Assembly: GCA_037446555.1 (NCBI GenBank)
Contig: JBBIIK010000017.1
Coordinates: 7,321-71,320, forward strand
From: JANWVO01 sp037446555
Lineage (GTDB): Bacteria > Acidobacteriota > Terriglobia > Bryobacterales > Bryobacteraceae
Direction of reading: 5' to 3'
Length of the DNA: 64,000 nt
The translations under genes and the position numbers were made by a program. Positions 18,545 to 27,231 of this stretch are shown one piece after another. Positions within the stretch are counted from its first letter, which is position 1, and each line of letters starts with the position of its first letter. A model generated the notes under the pieces. It searched no databases. It saw nothing but the letters and a program-made list of their open reading frames with translations, and was not told the origin of the DNA.

Positions 18545-20166
18545 CTCTGTTCGTATACAGGCCGTCCGGCCACGTAGTGCATTCTTACACGGGCCTTCAG
18601 GATTTCCGCGTCAGGGATGGTCAAAACATCGCGGTCAAGGACGATAAAATCGGCGTATTTGCCCGGCTCGAGGGTGCCGCGCAATTTCTCCTCGAAGGCT
18701 GCATAGGCGGCGTGAATTGTCCAGGATTCGAGCGCTTCCTGGCGGGTCATTTTCTGGTCCGGCATCCAGCCTCCCGGCGGCTGGCCCTGCGCATCCTGGC
18801 GGGTGACGGAGGCATAGTAGCCGCGGAGCGGGTCCGGCTCTTCCACTGGAAAGTCGCTGCCGTTCGGGACGGGAATTCCAAGAGCGAGGAAGCGCTTCCA
18901 AGCGTAGGCGCCGGCAACGCGGTCCGGCCCCAGGCGGGCCTCGGCCCACCGCATGTCGCTGGTGGCGTGCGTGGCTTGAATGGCCGGGATCACGGAGAAG
19001 TCCCGGAACAGGCGAAAGTCGGGCAGGGAGACCACCTGAGCGTGTTCGATGCGGAAGCGTCTGTCGTTGGGGCCGCCAAGAACCGCCGCGTAGGCGTCGA
19101 GCACGGTGCGGTTGGCGCGGTCTCCGATGGCGTGCGTGCACACCTGGAAGCCACGGGCGGCGGCCTGCCGGGCGATCTTCTCGATCTCCTCGCGCGAGGT
19201 GATCAGGAGCCCGGTATTCGTTTTCTCGTCGCTGTAGGGTTGCCACAGCGCGGCGCCGCGGGAGCCCAGCGCGCCGTCGGCGTACAGCTTGATGGCGCGC
19301 ACGGTGAGAAACGGCCCGGTCTCCGGCCCTTTCTGAAGGTACTCCTGCCACAGGGGGCCGGACCCGCCAATCATGGCGTAGATGCGGACGGGGAGCTTCC
19401 CTTCGGCGATCAGTTCGCGGTAGGCGCGGAGGTCCTCGGCCGAGACGCCGGCGTCGTGAACGCCTGCCAGGCCGAGGCGCGCGCACTCGCGCGCAGCCAA
19501 CTCCAGCTGGCGCTTGATCCGGGCGAACGAGGGCGGCGGGATCTTCTGGCGCACCAACCCCATGGCGCGGTCGATCAGGATGCCCGTGGGCCGGCCGGAG
19601 CCGTCGCGCAGGATCTTGCCGCCGGGCGGGTCGGGGGTCTTCTCCGTGACTCCTGCCAGGGCGAGCGCGCGGGAGTTGACCCAAGCGGCGTGGCCGTCGA
19701 CGCGGGAGAGGAACACGGGGTGGTCCGGCGCGGCACCGTCGAGGTCTTTCGCCGCGGGGAAGGCGCCGCCCCAGTTGGTCTGGTCCCAGTTGCGGGCGAC
19801 GATCCACTCGCCTGAGGGCAGGCTGGAGGCGCGCTCCTTGATATAAGCAGCGATTTCCGCCACCGTGGCCACATGGCGCAGATCGCGGGATTCAAGCAGC
19901 GCCCCGAGTCCGCGCATATGGGCGTGCGAGTCGATGAAGGACGGAAAGACGGGCGCGCCGCCGAGATCCAGCCGCCGGGTTGAGGGACCGGAGCGCGCCA
20001 GCGCCTGCTCGCCGAGCGCGACGACGCGGCCGTCCTTGACCGCCATGGCGCTTACCGGCTGCGAGCGGGCGGTGGCGTAAATGCGCGCATTCACCACTAG
20101 CAGGTCGGCCCCCTCCGGCCCCTGCGCCCCAAGCAGCAGGGCCATCAGGACTAGAATGGGGAGCAT
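18541..20166 (-). CDS. Exported YtcJ-like metal-dependent amidohydrolase
   Basis: Encodes 541 residues of the amidohydrolase superfamily, YtcJ/N-substituted formamide deformylase branch. Metal-binding motifs are SFIDSHAHMRGLG (HxH), the HAIGD strand, RIEHAQV, and the closing GSDFPVEEPDPL with the Asp that activates water. The closing domain has VMHYVAGRPVY-like strands. The first 13 residues (MLPILVLMALLLG) form a short hydrophobic leader, so export is likely but not certain. The substrate is unknown. Its start codon lies inside the opening codons of the divergent gene (see 20156). It is followed by a coupled membrane-anchored protein. Confidence 0.88.
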   Translation of the reverse strand: MLPILVLMALLLGAQGPEGADLLVVNARIYATARSQPVSAMAVKDGRVVALGEQALARSGPSTRRLDLGGAPVFPSFIDSHAHMRGLGALLESRDLRHVATVAEIAAYIKERASSLPSGEWIVARNWDQTNWGGAFPAAKDLDGAAPDHPVFLSRVDGHAAWVNSRALALAGVTEKTPDPPGGKILRDGSGRPTGILIDRAMGLVRQKIPPPSFARIKRQLELAARECARLGLAGVHDAGVSAEDLRAYRELIAEGKLPVRIYAMIGGSGPLWQEYLQKGPETGPFLTVRAIKLYADGALGSRGAALWQPYSDEKTNTGLLITSREEIEKIARQAAARGFQVCTHAIGDRANRTVLDAYAAVLGGPNDRRFRIEHAQVVSLPDFRLFRDFSVIPAIQATHATSDMRWAEARLGPDRVAGAYAWKRFLALGIPVPNGSDFPVEEPDPLRGYYASVTRQDAQGQPPGGWMPDQKMTRQEALESWTIHAAYAAFEEKLRGTLEPGKYADFIVLDRDVLTIPDAEILKARVRMHYVAGRPVYEQR

Positions 20167-21085
20167 GGATGACAGTATTCCACAGGCGTCCGGGGGCAGT
20201 GCGGCAGCCTATGAAGGCTGGCGGGCCTGGGTGGCTACAGGAAGCGGCGTGGTGCTGGCGTTGCTGTTCCTGGTGGCGGGGATCTGGAAGCTGAGCGACC
20301 CGTTCGCGACGGAGGCGCGGATGACGCAGGCGCTGATTCCCAAGCCGCTAGCGATGCCTGTGGCGCTATTGGCCGGGATTGGCGAGACTTGGGCGGGCGT
20401 GCTGCTGCTGGTGCCGCGGTGGCGGCGGTGGGGCGCGTGGCTGGCGGGCGCGGCGCTGGTTGCTTTCATGGCGTATTTCGGCGTGTTTTACAGCCAGTTG
20501 CGAGGTGCTGATTGCAGCTGCTTCCCGTGGCTGAAGCGGGTGGTGGGGGTCGAGTTCTTCGTCTCGGACGCACTGATGCTGGCGGCGGCGGCTCTGGCGG
20601 GCGCATGGTCGGCCCGGTCCACGAGCCTGAAGCAGGCGGGCATGGCGCTGGCGGCGATCGTGGTGATGGCTCTGGCCGTGTTCGGCGCCACACTGGCGCA
20701 GCGCTCCGGAGTCCAGGCACCCGCTGCGATTCAGGTGGACGGCAAGCCGTTTGCGCTCCGGCAGGGGCGGGTGATCCTGTACTTCTTCGATCCCGAGTGT
20801 ATGCACTGCTTCCACGGGGCGCAGCAACTCGGGTCTTACAACTGGAAGGACGTGCGAGTGGTGGTGGCGCCAACCGTGAATCCGCAGTGGGCGACGGCGT
20901 TCCTGCGTGACACGGGGCTGCGCGCCGGAGTGACCTTCGATGCCGCCATGCTGCGCCAGACGTTTCAGTTCGGCGATCCGCCCTACGGCGTGGCGCTGGA
21001 CGGCGGGCGCGTGGCCTACAGTTTCACGTTTGCGGAAGGGGAGGACGTGGCGGGCACGCTGAAGCGGATGGGGTGGATCGAGTGA
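20156..21085 (+). CDS. DoxX/MauE-like membrane protein with thioredoxin-like tail
   Basis: Encodes 309 residues. The first half has four hydrophobic helices (about 22-42, 62-82, 86-106, 130-150), with a Cys-x-Cys pair (GADCSCFPWLKR) between helices, as in the MauE/DoxX family used in methylamine dehydrogenase and heme/thiol maturation. The C-terminal half is thioredoxin-like: ILYFFDPECMHCFHGA gives a Cys-Met-His-Cys site, then VVVAPTVN and a cis-Pro region (GDPPYGVAL). It is probably a membrane thiol oxidoreductase. I chose ATG 20156 because AGGA lies 5 bases upstream; ATG 20165 is the alternative. The start overlaps the divergent amidohydrolase gene. Confidence 0.8.
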   Translation: MGSMDDSIPQASGGSAAAYEGWRAWVATGSGVVLALLFLVAGIWKLSDPFATEARMTQALIPKPLAMPVALLAGIGETWAGVLLLVPRWRRWGAWLAGAALVAFMAYFGVFYSQLRGADCSCFPWLKRVVGVEFFVSDALMLAAAALAGAWSARSTSLKQAGMALAAIVVMALAVFGATLAQRSGVQAPAAIQVDGKPFALRQGRVILYFFDPECMHCFHGAQQLGSYNWKDVRVVVAPTVNPQWATAFLRDTGLRAGVTFDAAMLRQTFQFGDPPYGVALDGGRVAYSFTFAEGEDVAGTLKRMGWIE

Positions 21086-21106
21086 CAGGCCGAGGGCTGA
21101 ACGGTC

Positions 21107-21580
21107 TCAGCCCTGCATCTGGAGCCCGCGGCGGCGGGCGTATCGAAGGCCCAATTCGCGCAGCCGTTCGGGGCTGAGCCATTGCCGCACGAGTTCGAAC
21201 AGCGAACGCTCTTCGACGGCGAAGTGTTCGCGGGCAAGTTTCACCAGGCGGGCGAGCGAGGCGCGGGCGCGGGAAGCGTGCCTCTGGTGTTTCAGCTCGT
21301 CGAGGACGCGGCGCATTTCCTGATGTTCGCCGTACATGGCCTCCAGCGTGGCGCGCACTCCGGAAGGCAGCTCGCCAAGGGCGCCGAACAAAAGCTGGTC
21401 CTCTTCCACCGCGTGCGCCTGAAGCACGGCCTCCAGAGCGGCGCCGCATTCCTTCAGTTCGCGCAGGCTCATGGAAGCGAGGCGGCGCTCCTGATGCTGC
21501 ATGAGTGCAAGGATGCAGCCGTGCTCTCCCAGAAGGAGATCGACCAGATCCGCGCCAGCCTGGATCTTCACCGTTGCCAT
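21107..21580 (-). CDS. Hemerythrin-like HHE domain protein
   Basis: Encodes 157 residues from ATG 21580; the frame extends further upstream but that part is arginine-rich and unlike the family. Ligands of a di-iron hemerythrin fold are visible: GEHGCIL, HQERRL, HAVEEDQLLF (H-x-x-x-E), YGEHQEMRRVL and EHFAVEERSLF. Such proteins bind O2 or NO or store iron in the cytoplasm. The gene is convergent with the DoxX/thioredoxin-like gene (21 bases between stops) and divergent from the Rid-like gene. Confidence 0.85.
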   Translation of the reverse strand: MATVKIQAGADLVDLLLGEHGCILALMQHQERRLASMSLRELKECGAALEAVLQAHAVEEDQLLFGALGELPSGVRATLEAMYGEHQEMRRVLDELKHQRHASRARASLARLVKLAREHFAVEERSLFELVRQWLSPERLRELGLRYARRRGLQMQG

Positions 21581-21682
21581 TCCGAAGGGATGCCTCTCAT
21601 TTTGCCAGAATCCGGTCTGATTCACCAGGAACGGGCGGCGACCCCGGCCAGGGCGTTTTGATAGCATGGCGGATGCACAGCC

Positions 21683-22750
21683 ATGACAAGGGTGTTCCGG
21701 GCGGCCGGAATGGCCGCGGCCGTGCTTCTGCTGGCGGAGGTGGCCGCGGACGGATTCCAGCGGAGGAAGAAGAAGGAGCAGGAAGAGATCACGCAGACTT
21801 TGGAGCTGCCTCCGGACCCGCCGCTGGCGACGGCGGCGGATCCGTCGAGGCTGGCATTCGCCGCGGCGCCGCTCTCGGCGCGCGGGTTGCTGTCCCAACA
21901 GACACGGGACGCCCTGCGCGTGTTGATGCAGAATGCGCGGGGAGCGCGGTTCGTGCGAATCCGCGCCTTTGTGGCGGGCACGGGCGATCTAAGGCGCGTG
22001 CAATCGATCGTGGCCGAGACCTTTGCCGAGAAGAGGCAGCCGCTGCCAGTGCTGGCGGTGACGCAGGTGGGGCTGCTGCCGCTGGACGGGGCGCAGGTGC
22101 AGATGGAAGCCACGCTCGAGCAACGCAAGGCGACCGGCGCGGGCGTGCTGTTTGCGGCCGTGACGGCGGATGGGCCGGCGGCAGCCATGGAGGCGGTCGA
22201 GCGGGAGTTCCAGGCTGCGGAGACCGCGCCGGTCGCGCCGGTTTCCCTGCTATGCGGGGTGTCGGAGGCGGAGCTGATCGAGCCGCTGCGGATGGCGGTG
22301 TACCGCGCACGTCCGCGCGCCGCGTTCATCGTTTTTCAGCGGCAGAGGATTCCGGCGCCGCCGAAGGTGGCTTGCCAGGCGTCTGCCGTGACGGGCCGCC
22401 CCGTGCCGGGAGGCGTGCGGCGCACGCCCGCGTCAGTGGCTCTCAGCGTGCCGAAGGTGGTCTTTACAGGGGCGCAGCTGGCGTTTCGATATGAAGAGAG
22501 CGACGCGCGGCTGGCCTACCAGCGTCTGGACCGCACGCTCCAGCAGGCTGGCGCGTCCTTGAAGTCTGTCGCCGTGCTGAACATTTATCCGTTGTCGGAG
22601 CAGCTAGCCGGACTGGCGGCGCGCATCCGCGGCGAGTTTGTCGATTCGGCCCAACCGCCCTCCGGGCTGGTGATGCCCGCCGAGGGGCTGCCGTCCATCG
22701 ACGGCGCCTTCGCTCTGGAGGCCGTGGCCCTGCCGGCGGCTGGCCATTGA
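21683..22750 (+). CDS. Exported protein with two Rid-like (YjgF) domains
   Basis: Encodes 355 residues. A hydrophobic leader (AAGMAAAVLLLAEVAADG) is followed by a Lys/Glu-rich linker and two regions like the Rid/YjgF/UK114 fold. In the first (about 60-185), VTQVGLLPLDGAQVQMEATL is the typical C-terminal strand pair. In the second (about 245-352), VVFTGAQLAF, LDRTLQQAGASLKSVAVLNIYPLS and the closing FALEAVALP match. The arginine used by RidA imine deaminases is not obvious at the end of either half, so deaminase activity is doubtful. It sits 40 bases before the sugar kinase. Its role outside the cytoplasm is unknown. Confidence 0.7.
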   Translation: MTRVFRAAGMAAAVLLLAEVAADGFQRRKKKEQEEITQTLELPPDPPLATAADPSRLAFAAAPLSARGLLSQQTRDALRVLMQNARGARFVRIRAFVAGTGDLRRVQSIVAETFAEKRQPLPVLAVTQVGLLPLDGAQVQMEATLEQRKATGAGVLFAAVTADGPAAAMEAVEREFQAAETAPVAPVSLLCGVSEAELIEPLRMAVYRARPRAAFIVFQRQRIPAPPKVACQASAVTGRPVPGGVRRTPASVALSVPKVVFTGAQLAFRYEESDARLAYQRLDRTLQQAGASLKSVAVLNIYPLSEQLAGLAARIRGEFVDSAQPPSGLVMPAEGLPSIDGAFALEAVALPAAGH

Positions 22751-22790
22751 TCTTCATCAGTTCTTCAGACAGAAAGCGAGGTACTTATTC

Positions 22791-23825
22791 ATGTCCCAGG
22801 CACCGGTTGTGACGTTCGGGGAGATCATGCTGCGGCTGGCGCCGCCCGGTTTCGAACGGCTGCTGATGTCGCCCACGCTGGTGGCCACCTTTGGCGGCGG
22901 CGAGGCCAACGTGGCCGTTTCGGTGGCCAACTACGGCCATCCGGCGCGCTATGTGACGGTGCTGCCCGACAACCCGATCACGGACGCATTCGTCTACCAG
23001 ATGCGCGGTTTCGGGATCGACACTTCGTTCATCAAGCGCGCGTCCGGGCGGTTTGGCATCTACTTCGTCGAACCGGGCGCCAACCAGCGCCCGTCGAAAG
23101 TGGTCTACGACCGCGCCCATTCCGCCATCGCCCTGGCCAAGCCCGGGGATCTGGACTGGAAGGCGATCTTTACCGGCGCCGGCTGGTTCCACGTCACCGG
23201 CATCACCCCGGCGCTGTCGCAATCGGCGGCGGATCTGGCTCTGGAAGCGGTGAAGACGGCGCGCGAGATGGGCGTGCCGGTCTCCTGCGACCTCAACTAC
23301 CGCAAGAACCTGTGGAAGTACGGCAAGACGGCGCAGGAGGTGATGACGGAGACGGTCCGCTACGTCGACTACGCCATCGCCAACGAGGAAGACTGCCAAA
23401 AGTCCCTGGGCATTCAGATCGATGTGGACGTGCATTCGGGCAAGCTGGATCAGCAGCAGTACCAGAAGCTGGCGGAGAAGGTGCTGGCGGCGTACCCGAA
23501 CCTGAAGCTGATCGCCATCACGCTGCGCGAGAGCTACTCGGCGTCGCACAACGGTTGGTCCGCTTGCCTGCACGACGGCAAGCAGTTTCTGGTGAGCCGG
23601 CGTTACGACATCACGCACATCGTCGACCGCGTGGGCGGCGGCGACGCCTTCGCAGGCGGCCTGATCTTTGGCATCTTGCACCTGCCCTCGACGGCCGATG
23701 CGCTGGAATTCGCCGTGGCGGCGTCGTGCCTGAAGCACTCCGTGCCGGGCGATTTCAACCGGTTCACGCGAGCCGAGGTGGAGGCGCTGCTGAAAGAGGG
23801 CGGCAGCGGGCGCGTGCAACGATAG
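22791..23825 (+). CDS. kdgK: PfkB-family sugar kinase, 2-keto-3-deoxygluconate kinase type
   Basis: Encodes 344 residues of the ribokinase/PfkB family. The opening FGEIMLRLAPPG and FGGGEANVAVSVANYG form the substrate-binding part. CDLNYRKNLWK is the KDG kinase-like mid motif. The C-terminal signature VDRVGGGDAFAGGLIFG carries the catalytic Asp and anion hole. KDG kinases phosphorylate 2-keto-3-deoxygluconate using ATP in the cytoplasm. The exact sugar is not proven; 2-dehydro-3-deoxygalactonate or another keto-sugar is possible. An AGCGAGG-like site precedes the ATG. No KDPG aldolase gene lies nearby. Confidence 0.85.
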   Translation: MSQAPVVTFGEIMLRLAPPGFERLLMSPTLVATFGGGEANVAVSVANYGHPARYVTVLPDNPITDAFVYQMRGFGIDTSFIKRASGRFGIYFVEPGANQRPSKVVYDRAHSAIALAKPGDLDWKAIFTGAGWFHVTGITPALSQSAADLALEAVKTAREMGVPVSCDLNYRKNLWKYGKTAQEVMTETVRYVDYAIANEEDCQKSLGIQIDVDVHSGKLDQQQYQKLAEKVLAAYPNLKLIAITLRESYSASHNGWSACLHDGKQFLVSRRYDITHIVDRVGGGDAFAGGLIFGILHLPSTADALEFAVAASCLKHSVPGDFNRFTRAEVEALLKEGGSGRVQR

Positions 23826-23904
23826 GCCGATGGCGCCGGGGGCCGCGCGCCGTGCGCCCCCGGCACGTACCGCGCAGTCTGCGGCTCTTCGGAATGGGCC
23901 TCGC

Positions 23905-25887
23905 TCAGCCTGCGCCCTTGCGCAGGAAGGCGAGGAATTCGGCGGCGTTGCGGGTGAGTCCGGGGAAGGTGGCGATCACCTTCTCGTCGGCGTCGAAAAC
24001 GGCGTAGTAGGGGATCGCCACGGTCTGGAACAGTTGTTCCTGCCGGCGCTGGTTGTCCTCGCTGGCGGCGTCCGTGCCGTCCGTGTAGAGTTCCACCAGC
24101 ACGAATTGCCCGAGCGCCTCAGCGATCTCGGGGCGCGGGAACATGTTGGCCTTCATCCAGTGGCAGTTGGTGCAGGCATAGCCGGTGAAGGCTGCCAGAA
24201 TCCGCTTGTTTTCGGCGCGAGCGCGGGCGATGGCGCCCTGCCAGTCGTTCTTCATCCAGCGGTTGACGGCTGTGGCTGCACCCGCCTGAGGAATTGAGCC
24301 TTCAGCCGGAGCCGGGATGTAGGCTTCCAGTTCGCCCAGTCGAACGCCGAACATGCCAGGCAGGAGGCTTAACGCGAAGCCCAAGAAGAGAGTCGAGATC
24401 AGGAGGCGCCCCGGCTTCACTTCCTCGTCGCGCCTGACGCCCTCCATCGGCAGGAGCCCCAGCAGGTATAGCCCAGGGAGGGCGAACAGCACCGCCCAGA
24501 GAGCGAGGAAGCGCTCGCGGCTGAGGATGTTCCACTGGAGAACCTGATCGACGTTCGACAGGTACTTGAGCATCGCAGCCAAAATCACAAAGCCCAAAAC
24601 GACTTTCAGGCGTGACATCCAACCGCCGCTCTTGGGCAGCTTCTTCAGGTAAGAAGGGAACAGGGCAAGGAAGAAGAACGGCGAGGAGAGCGCTGCCGAG
24701 AACGCCAGCATGCCGAGCGCAGGCTGGAGCCTGTCGCCGGTGACGGAAGCCGCCAGAAGCGTGCCCATAAACGGACCTACGCAGGCGAAGGCAGCCAGCG
24801 TGAACGTCAGCCCCATGAGTAGAGTTCCCAGCAGACCGCCGCGCGAAGACGCCATGTTCAATCTGGTGAGCAGCCCGGCCGGGACAGTGAGTTCAAACGC
24901 TCCCAGAAGACTGAGCCCGAAGACGAAGAAAACGAGGGAGATGAATCCATTCACCCACGGGTTCGAGCCGAGCTGCACGACGGCAAATGGTCCGAGCGCC
25001 GCGCTCAAGCCGAGTCCGATGCCGGTGAACAGCACCATGATCCCCAGGCAGAACATAGCCGCCTGTTTGAACACGTGCGCGCGCGAGTCGCCCGCCTGGC
25101 TCAGGAAGAACGTCATGGTGATCGGGATCATAGGGAAGACGCACGGGGTGAAGATGGCGGCCAGCCCGAAGCCGAAAGCAATGAGCAGAAACGCACTTAA
25201 TGGTTGCGCTGTCTGCGGCTTGCGCGCGGGAGCGGAGGCTGGTTGTGAGGCAGCGGGGGCGTCGGATCGCGGAGAGAAAAGGGTGAGCCCGTCGAGGCGC
25301 GCCGGAGGGGCCGCGGGCGCGCCCGGGGCGATTTCAATCTGCGCCGAAGCGGTGATGCGCCGCGGGGGCAGGCACTCCTTGTCGGTGCACAGCTGGTAGC
25401 GCATGCGCGCCACGAGTTCCGCCGCGCCAGCCGGGGCATCCGGCTTGAGGCGGATCAGGAACTGGAAAGTCGCCTGTTTGTCGTACGTTTCCGCTTCAAT
25501 TCCGAAGTTCGGGTCGAACTTCCGCTCTGGCGCCGGATAGTAAATCTGCCAGGAGGCGACCGCCGGGCGATCTTCCAACACGATGGTCGTGATGATGGGA
25601 CCACCCTTGGGCGTGGTCATCGAGTACATGTGCCACGGCTCGTCGAGCTTCAGTTCGAGCGCGGCGGTGAGCTCCGCCCCCGGAGGCACGCGGGGGGCGG
25701 CTGGCGTCAGCGTCCAGTGGGCGGGATGCGGGCGCTGGGCGGGCGCCGACGCGGCGGCGAGCAGCAGGAGGGCGAGAAGCCTAGCTGGCCGCCACTTGCC
25801 CGTTCTCGGCCTGCCAGCGGGCGATTTCGGTCTCGATGCGGGCGTTGACGCGCTCAGCGGCGGACTCGGTGCCGACGCGGATGGCAT
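23905..25887 (-). CDS. dsbD: Thiol:disulfide interchange protein DsbD
   Basis: Encodes about 660 residues. The domains in order are a leader (ARLLALLLLAAASAPAQ), a DsbD-alpha-like beta domain (about 60-190), and an eight-helix CcdA-like membrane part with the two redox cysteines in IFTPCVFPMIP and LAAFACVGPF. The C-terminal thioredoxin domain carries the active site YACTNCHWMK. It moves reducing electrons from cytoplasmic thioredoxin to the periplasm. The start is uncertain: no ATG, GTG or TTG lies just before the leader. The nearest is ATG 25887, giving a 30-residue preface that overlaps the end of plsX by 107 bases. The gene follows rpmF-plsX on the same strand. Confidence 0.88.
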   Translation of the reverse strand: MPSASAPSPPLSASTPASRPKSPAGRPRTGKWRPARLLALLLLAAASAPAQRPHPAHWTLTPAAPRVPPGAELTAALELKLDEPWHMYSMTTPKGGPIITTIVLEDRPAVASWQIYYPAPERKFDPNFGIEAETYDKQATFQFLIRLKPDAPAGAAELVARMRYQLCTDKECLPPRRITASAQIEIAPGAPAAPPARLDGLTLFSPRSDAPAASQPASAPARKPQTAQPLSAFLLIAFGFGLAAIFTPCVFPMIPITMTFFLSQAGDSRAHVFKQAAMFCLGIMVLFTGIGLGLSAALGPFAVVQLGSNPWVNGFISLVFFVFGLSLLGAFELTVPAGLLTRLNMASSRGGLLGTLLMGLTFTLAAFACVGPFMGTLLAASVTGDRLQPALGMLAFSAALSSPFFFLALFPSYLKKLPKSGGWMSRLKVVLGFVILAAMLKYLSNVDQVLQWNILSRERFLALWAVLFALPGLYLLGLLPMEGVRRDEEVKPGRLLISTLFLGFALSLLPGMFGVRLGELEAYIPAPAEGSIPQAGAATAVNRWMKNDWQGAIARARAENKRILAAFTGYACTNCHWMKANMFPRPEIAEALGQFVLVELYTDGTDAASEDNQRRQEQLFQTVAIPYYAVFDADEKVIATFPGLTRNAAEFLAFLRKGAG

Positions 25888-26809
25888 TGCGGATCGCATT
25901 GTCGTTGGATCTCCCATGGCAGATAATGACGACTCCCTTGACGCCGAGCAGCGGCGCGCCACCGTATTCGGAGTAGTCCATGCGCTTGCGGAAGTCCTTG
26001 AGCGCCTGCCGGCTCAGCACGTAGCCGATCTTGCTGGCGACGGTGGACTCGAAGGACTCTTTCAACATGTGTTTGATGATCTCCACCAGCCCCTCGCTCA
26101 CCTTCAAAGCGACATTGCCGATAAAGCCATCGCAGACGATCACATCGGCGTGTCCGCTGTAAAGATCCCGCCCCTCGACGTTGCCGATGAAGTTCAGCGG
26201 CAGGGTGCGGATGAGCTGGGAGGCCGCCTTGGTGAGTTCGTTGCCCTTGTGCTCTTCCTCGCCGATGGACAGCACGCCCACCCGGGGCGATTCGGTGTGG
26301 AAGACGAGCCGGGAGTATACGTCGCCCATGACGGCGAACTGCGAGAGCATCCGGGGCGTGGAGTCGACGTTGGCGCCGACGTCGATCATCACCGCCGGCT
26401 TGCCCTGGATGGTGGGGAAGGGGTTGGCCAGGGCCGGGCGGTCGACGCCGGGGATCATGCCCAGCACGGTCTTGGCGATGGCCATGACGGCGCCGGTGTT
26501 GCCGGCGCTGACCAGCCCGTCGGCTTGCCCGTCGCGCACCAGGCGGGCGGCGACGCGGATGCTCGAGTCGCGCTTGGTGCGCAGTACCTTGGCAGGATTG
26601 TCCGCCATGGTGACCACCTCGCTGGCGTGGACGATCTCGATGGACAGCTTCTTCCAGCCTTCGTGCCGGCCGAGTTCGGCGCGGAGCACATCTTCTCTGC
26701 CTACAAGGAGGACGTTGACGTCCTGAGTGCGGGCAGCGGCGACAGATCCCTGGACTTCCGGGATGGGGGCGTGGTCGCCCCCCATTGCGTCCACGGCGAT
26801 GGTCAGCAT
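25781..26809 (-). CDS. plsX: Phosphate acyltransferase PlsX
   Basis: Encodes 342 residues from ATG 26809, where the conserved opening MLTIAVDAMGGDHAP begins. It converts acyl-ACP to acyl-phosphate, the first step of phospholipid synthesis in the PlsX/PlsY pathway. plsY lies at 54406 in this window. Other family marks are GLVSAGNTGAVMA, MIDVGANVD, LSIGEEEHKGNEL and VVCDGFIGNVALK. The gene is 40 bases downstream of rpmF, the usual rpmF-plsX order. The DUF177 gene that normally precedes rpmF is not here but at 31166. Confidence 0.96.
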   Translation of the reverse strand: MLTIAVDAMGGDHAPIPEVQGSVAAARTQDVNVLLVGREDVLRAELGRHEGWKKLSIEIVHASEVVTMADNPAKVLRTKRDSSIRVAARLVRDGQADGLVSAGNTGAVMAIAKTVLGMIPGVDRPALANPFPTIQGKPAVMIDVGANVDSTPRMLSQFAVMGDVYSRLVFHTESPRVGVLSIGEEEHKGNELTKAASQLIRTLPLNFIGNVEGRDLYSGHADVIVCDGFIGNVALKVSEGLVEIIKHMLKESFESTVASKIGYVLSRQALKDFRKRMDYSEYGGAPLLGVKGVVIICHGRSNDNAIRNAIRVGTESAAERVNARIETEIARWQAENGQVAAS

Positions 26810-26849
26810 GCGCGGGGTGGGCGGAGCAGGTCCGCCCGGGTTCAGGGCG

Positions 26850-27032
26850 TTATTCCTGGACGACTTCAATGACCTCGCGCGTCTTGTACCACCCACAGTG
26901 AGGGCAAGCGCGGTGAGGCAGTTTCATCTCATGGCACTTCGGGCATTCGCTCAGCCCGGCGCGCTGCAAGTGGTCGTGAGCGCGGCGCGTGGACGTACGA
27001 CGCTTGGAGTGACGGCGTTTTGGGTTCGGCAT
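26850..27032 (-). CDS. rpmF: 50S ribosomal protein L32
   Basis: Encodes 60 residues, the normal L32 length. It begins MPNPKRRHSKRRTSTRRAHD and has a zinc-ribbon pair CPKC and CPHC. L32 is part of the large ribosomal subunit. An AGGA site lies 9 bases before the ATG. The 199-base gap between this start and the divergent gpgS-like start at 27232 should hold the promoters of both; I see no clear -35/-10 pair there. Confidence 0.97.
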   Translation of the reverse strand: MPNPKRRHSKRRTSTRRAHDHLQRAGLSECPKCHEMKLPHRACPHCGWYKTREVIEVVQE

Positions 27033-27231
27033 GGGACTCGTTCCTGGAATCTCCCGTCCCGGCCCTCAGCCGGAACCGGATGACAGGTAAGACTTTCTCA
27101 TTGTAGCCGATCCGGGCGGGGAGTGTCATCTTTTCGCGCCTGCTACAGGGATTCCGGCTCCGGGGTACAGCCCTTCCGGGATTCCGCCTGAGGGGAGGGC
27201 ACGGGACACTGGTACGGAAAGGAGCAGATCC

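Noticed and set aside
18511..19815. + strand open frame opposite the amidohydrolase
   Set aside because: The minus-strand protein has complete metal motifs; the + frame has none.
27033..27231. Possible RNA gene or regulatory RNA upstream of rpmF and gpgS
   Set aside because: Two GGGATTCCG copies (near 27151 and 27178) are present but no cloverleaf or known riboswitch pattern can be drawn by eye.
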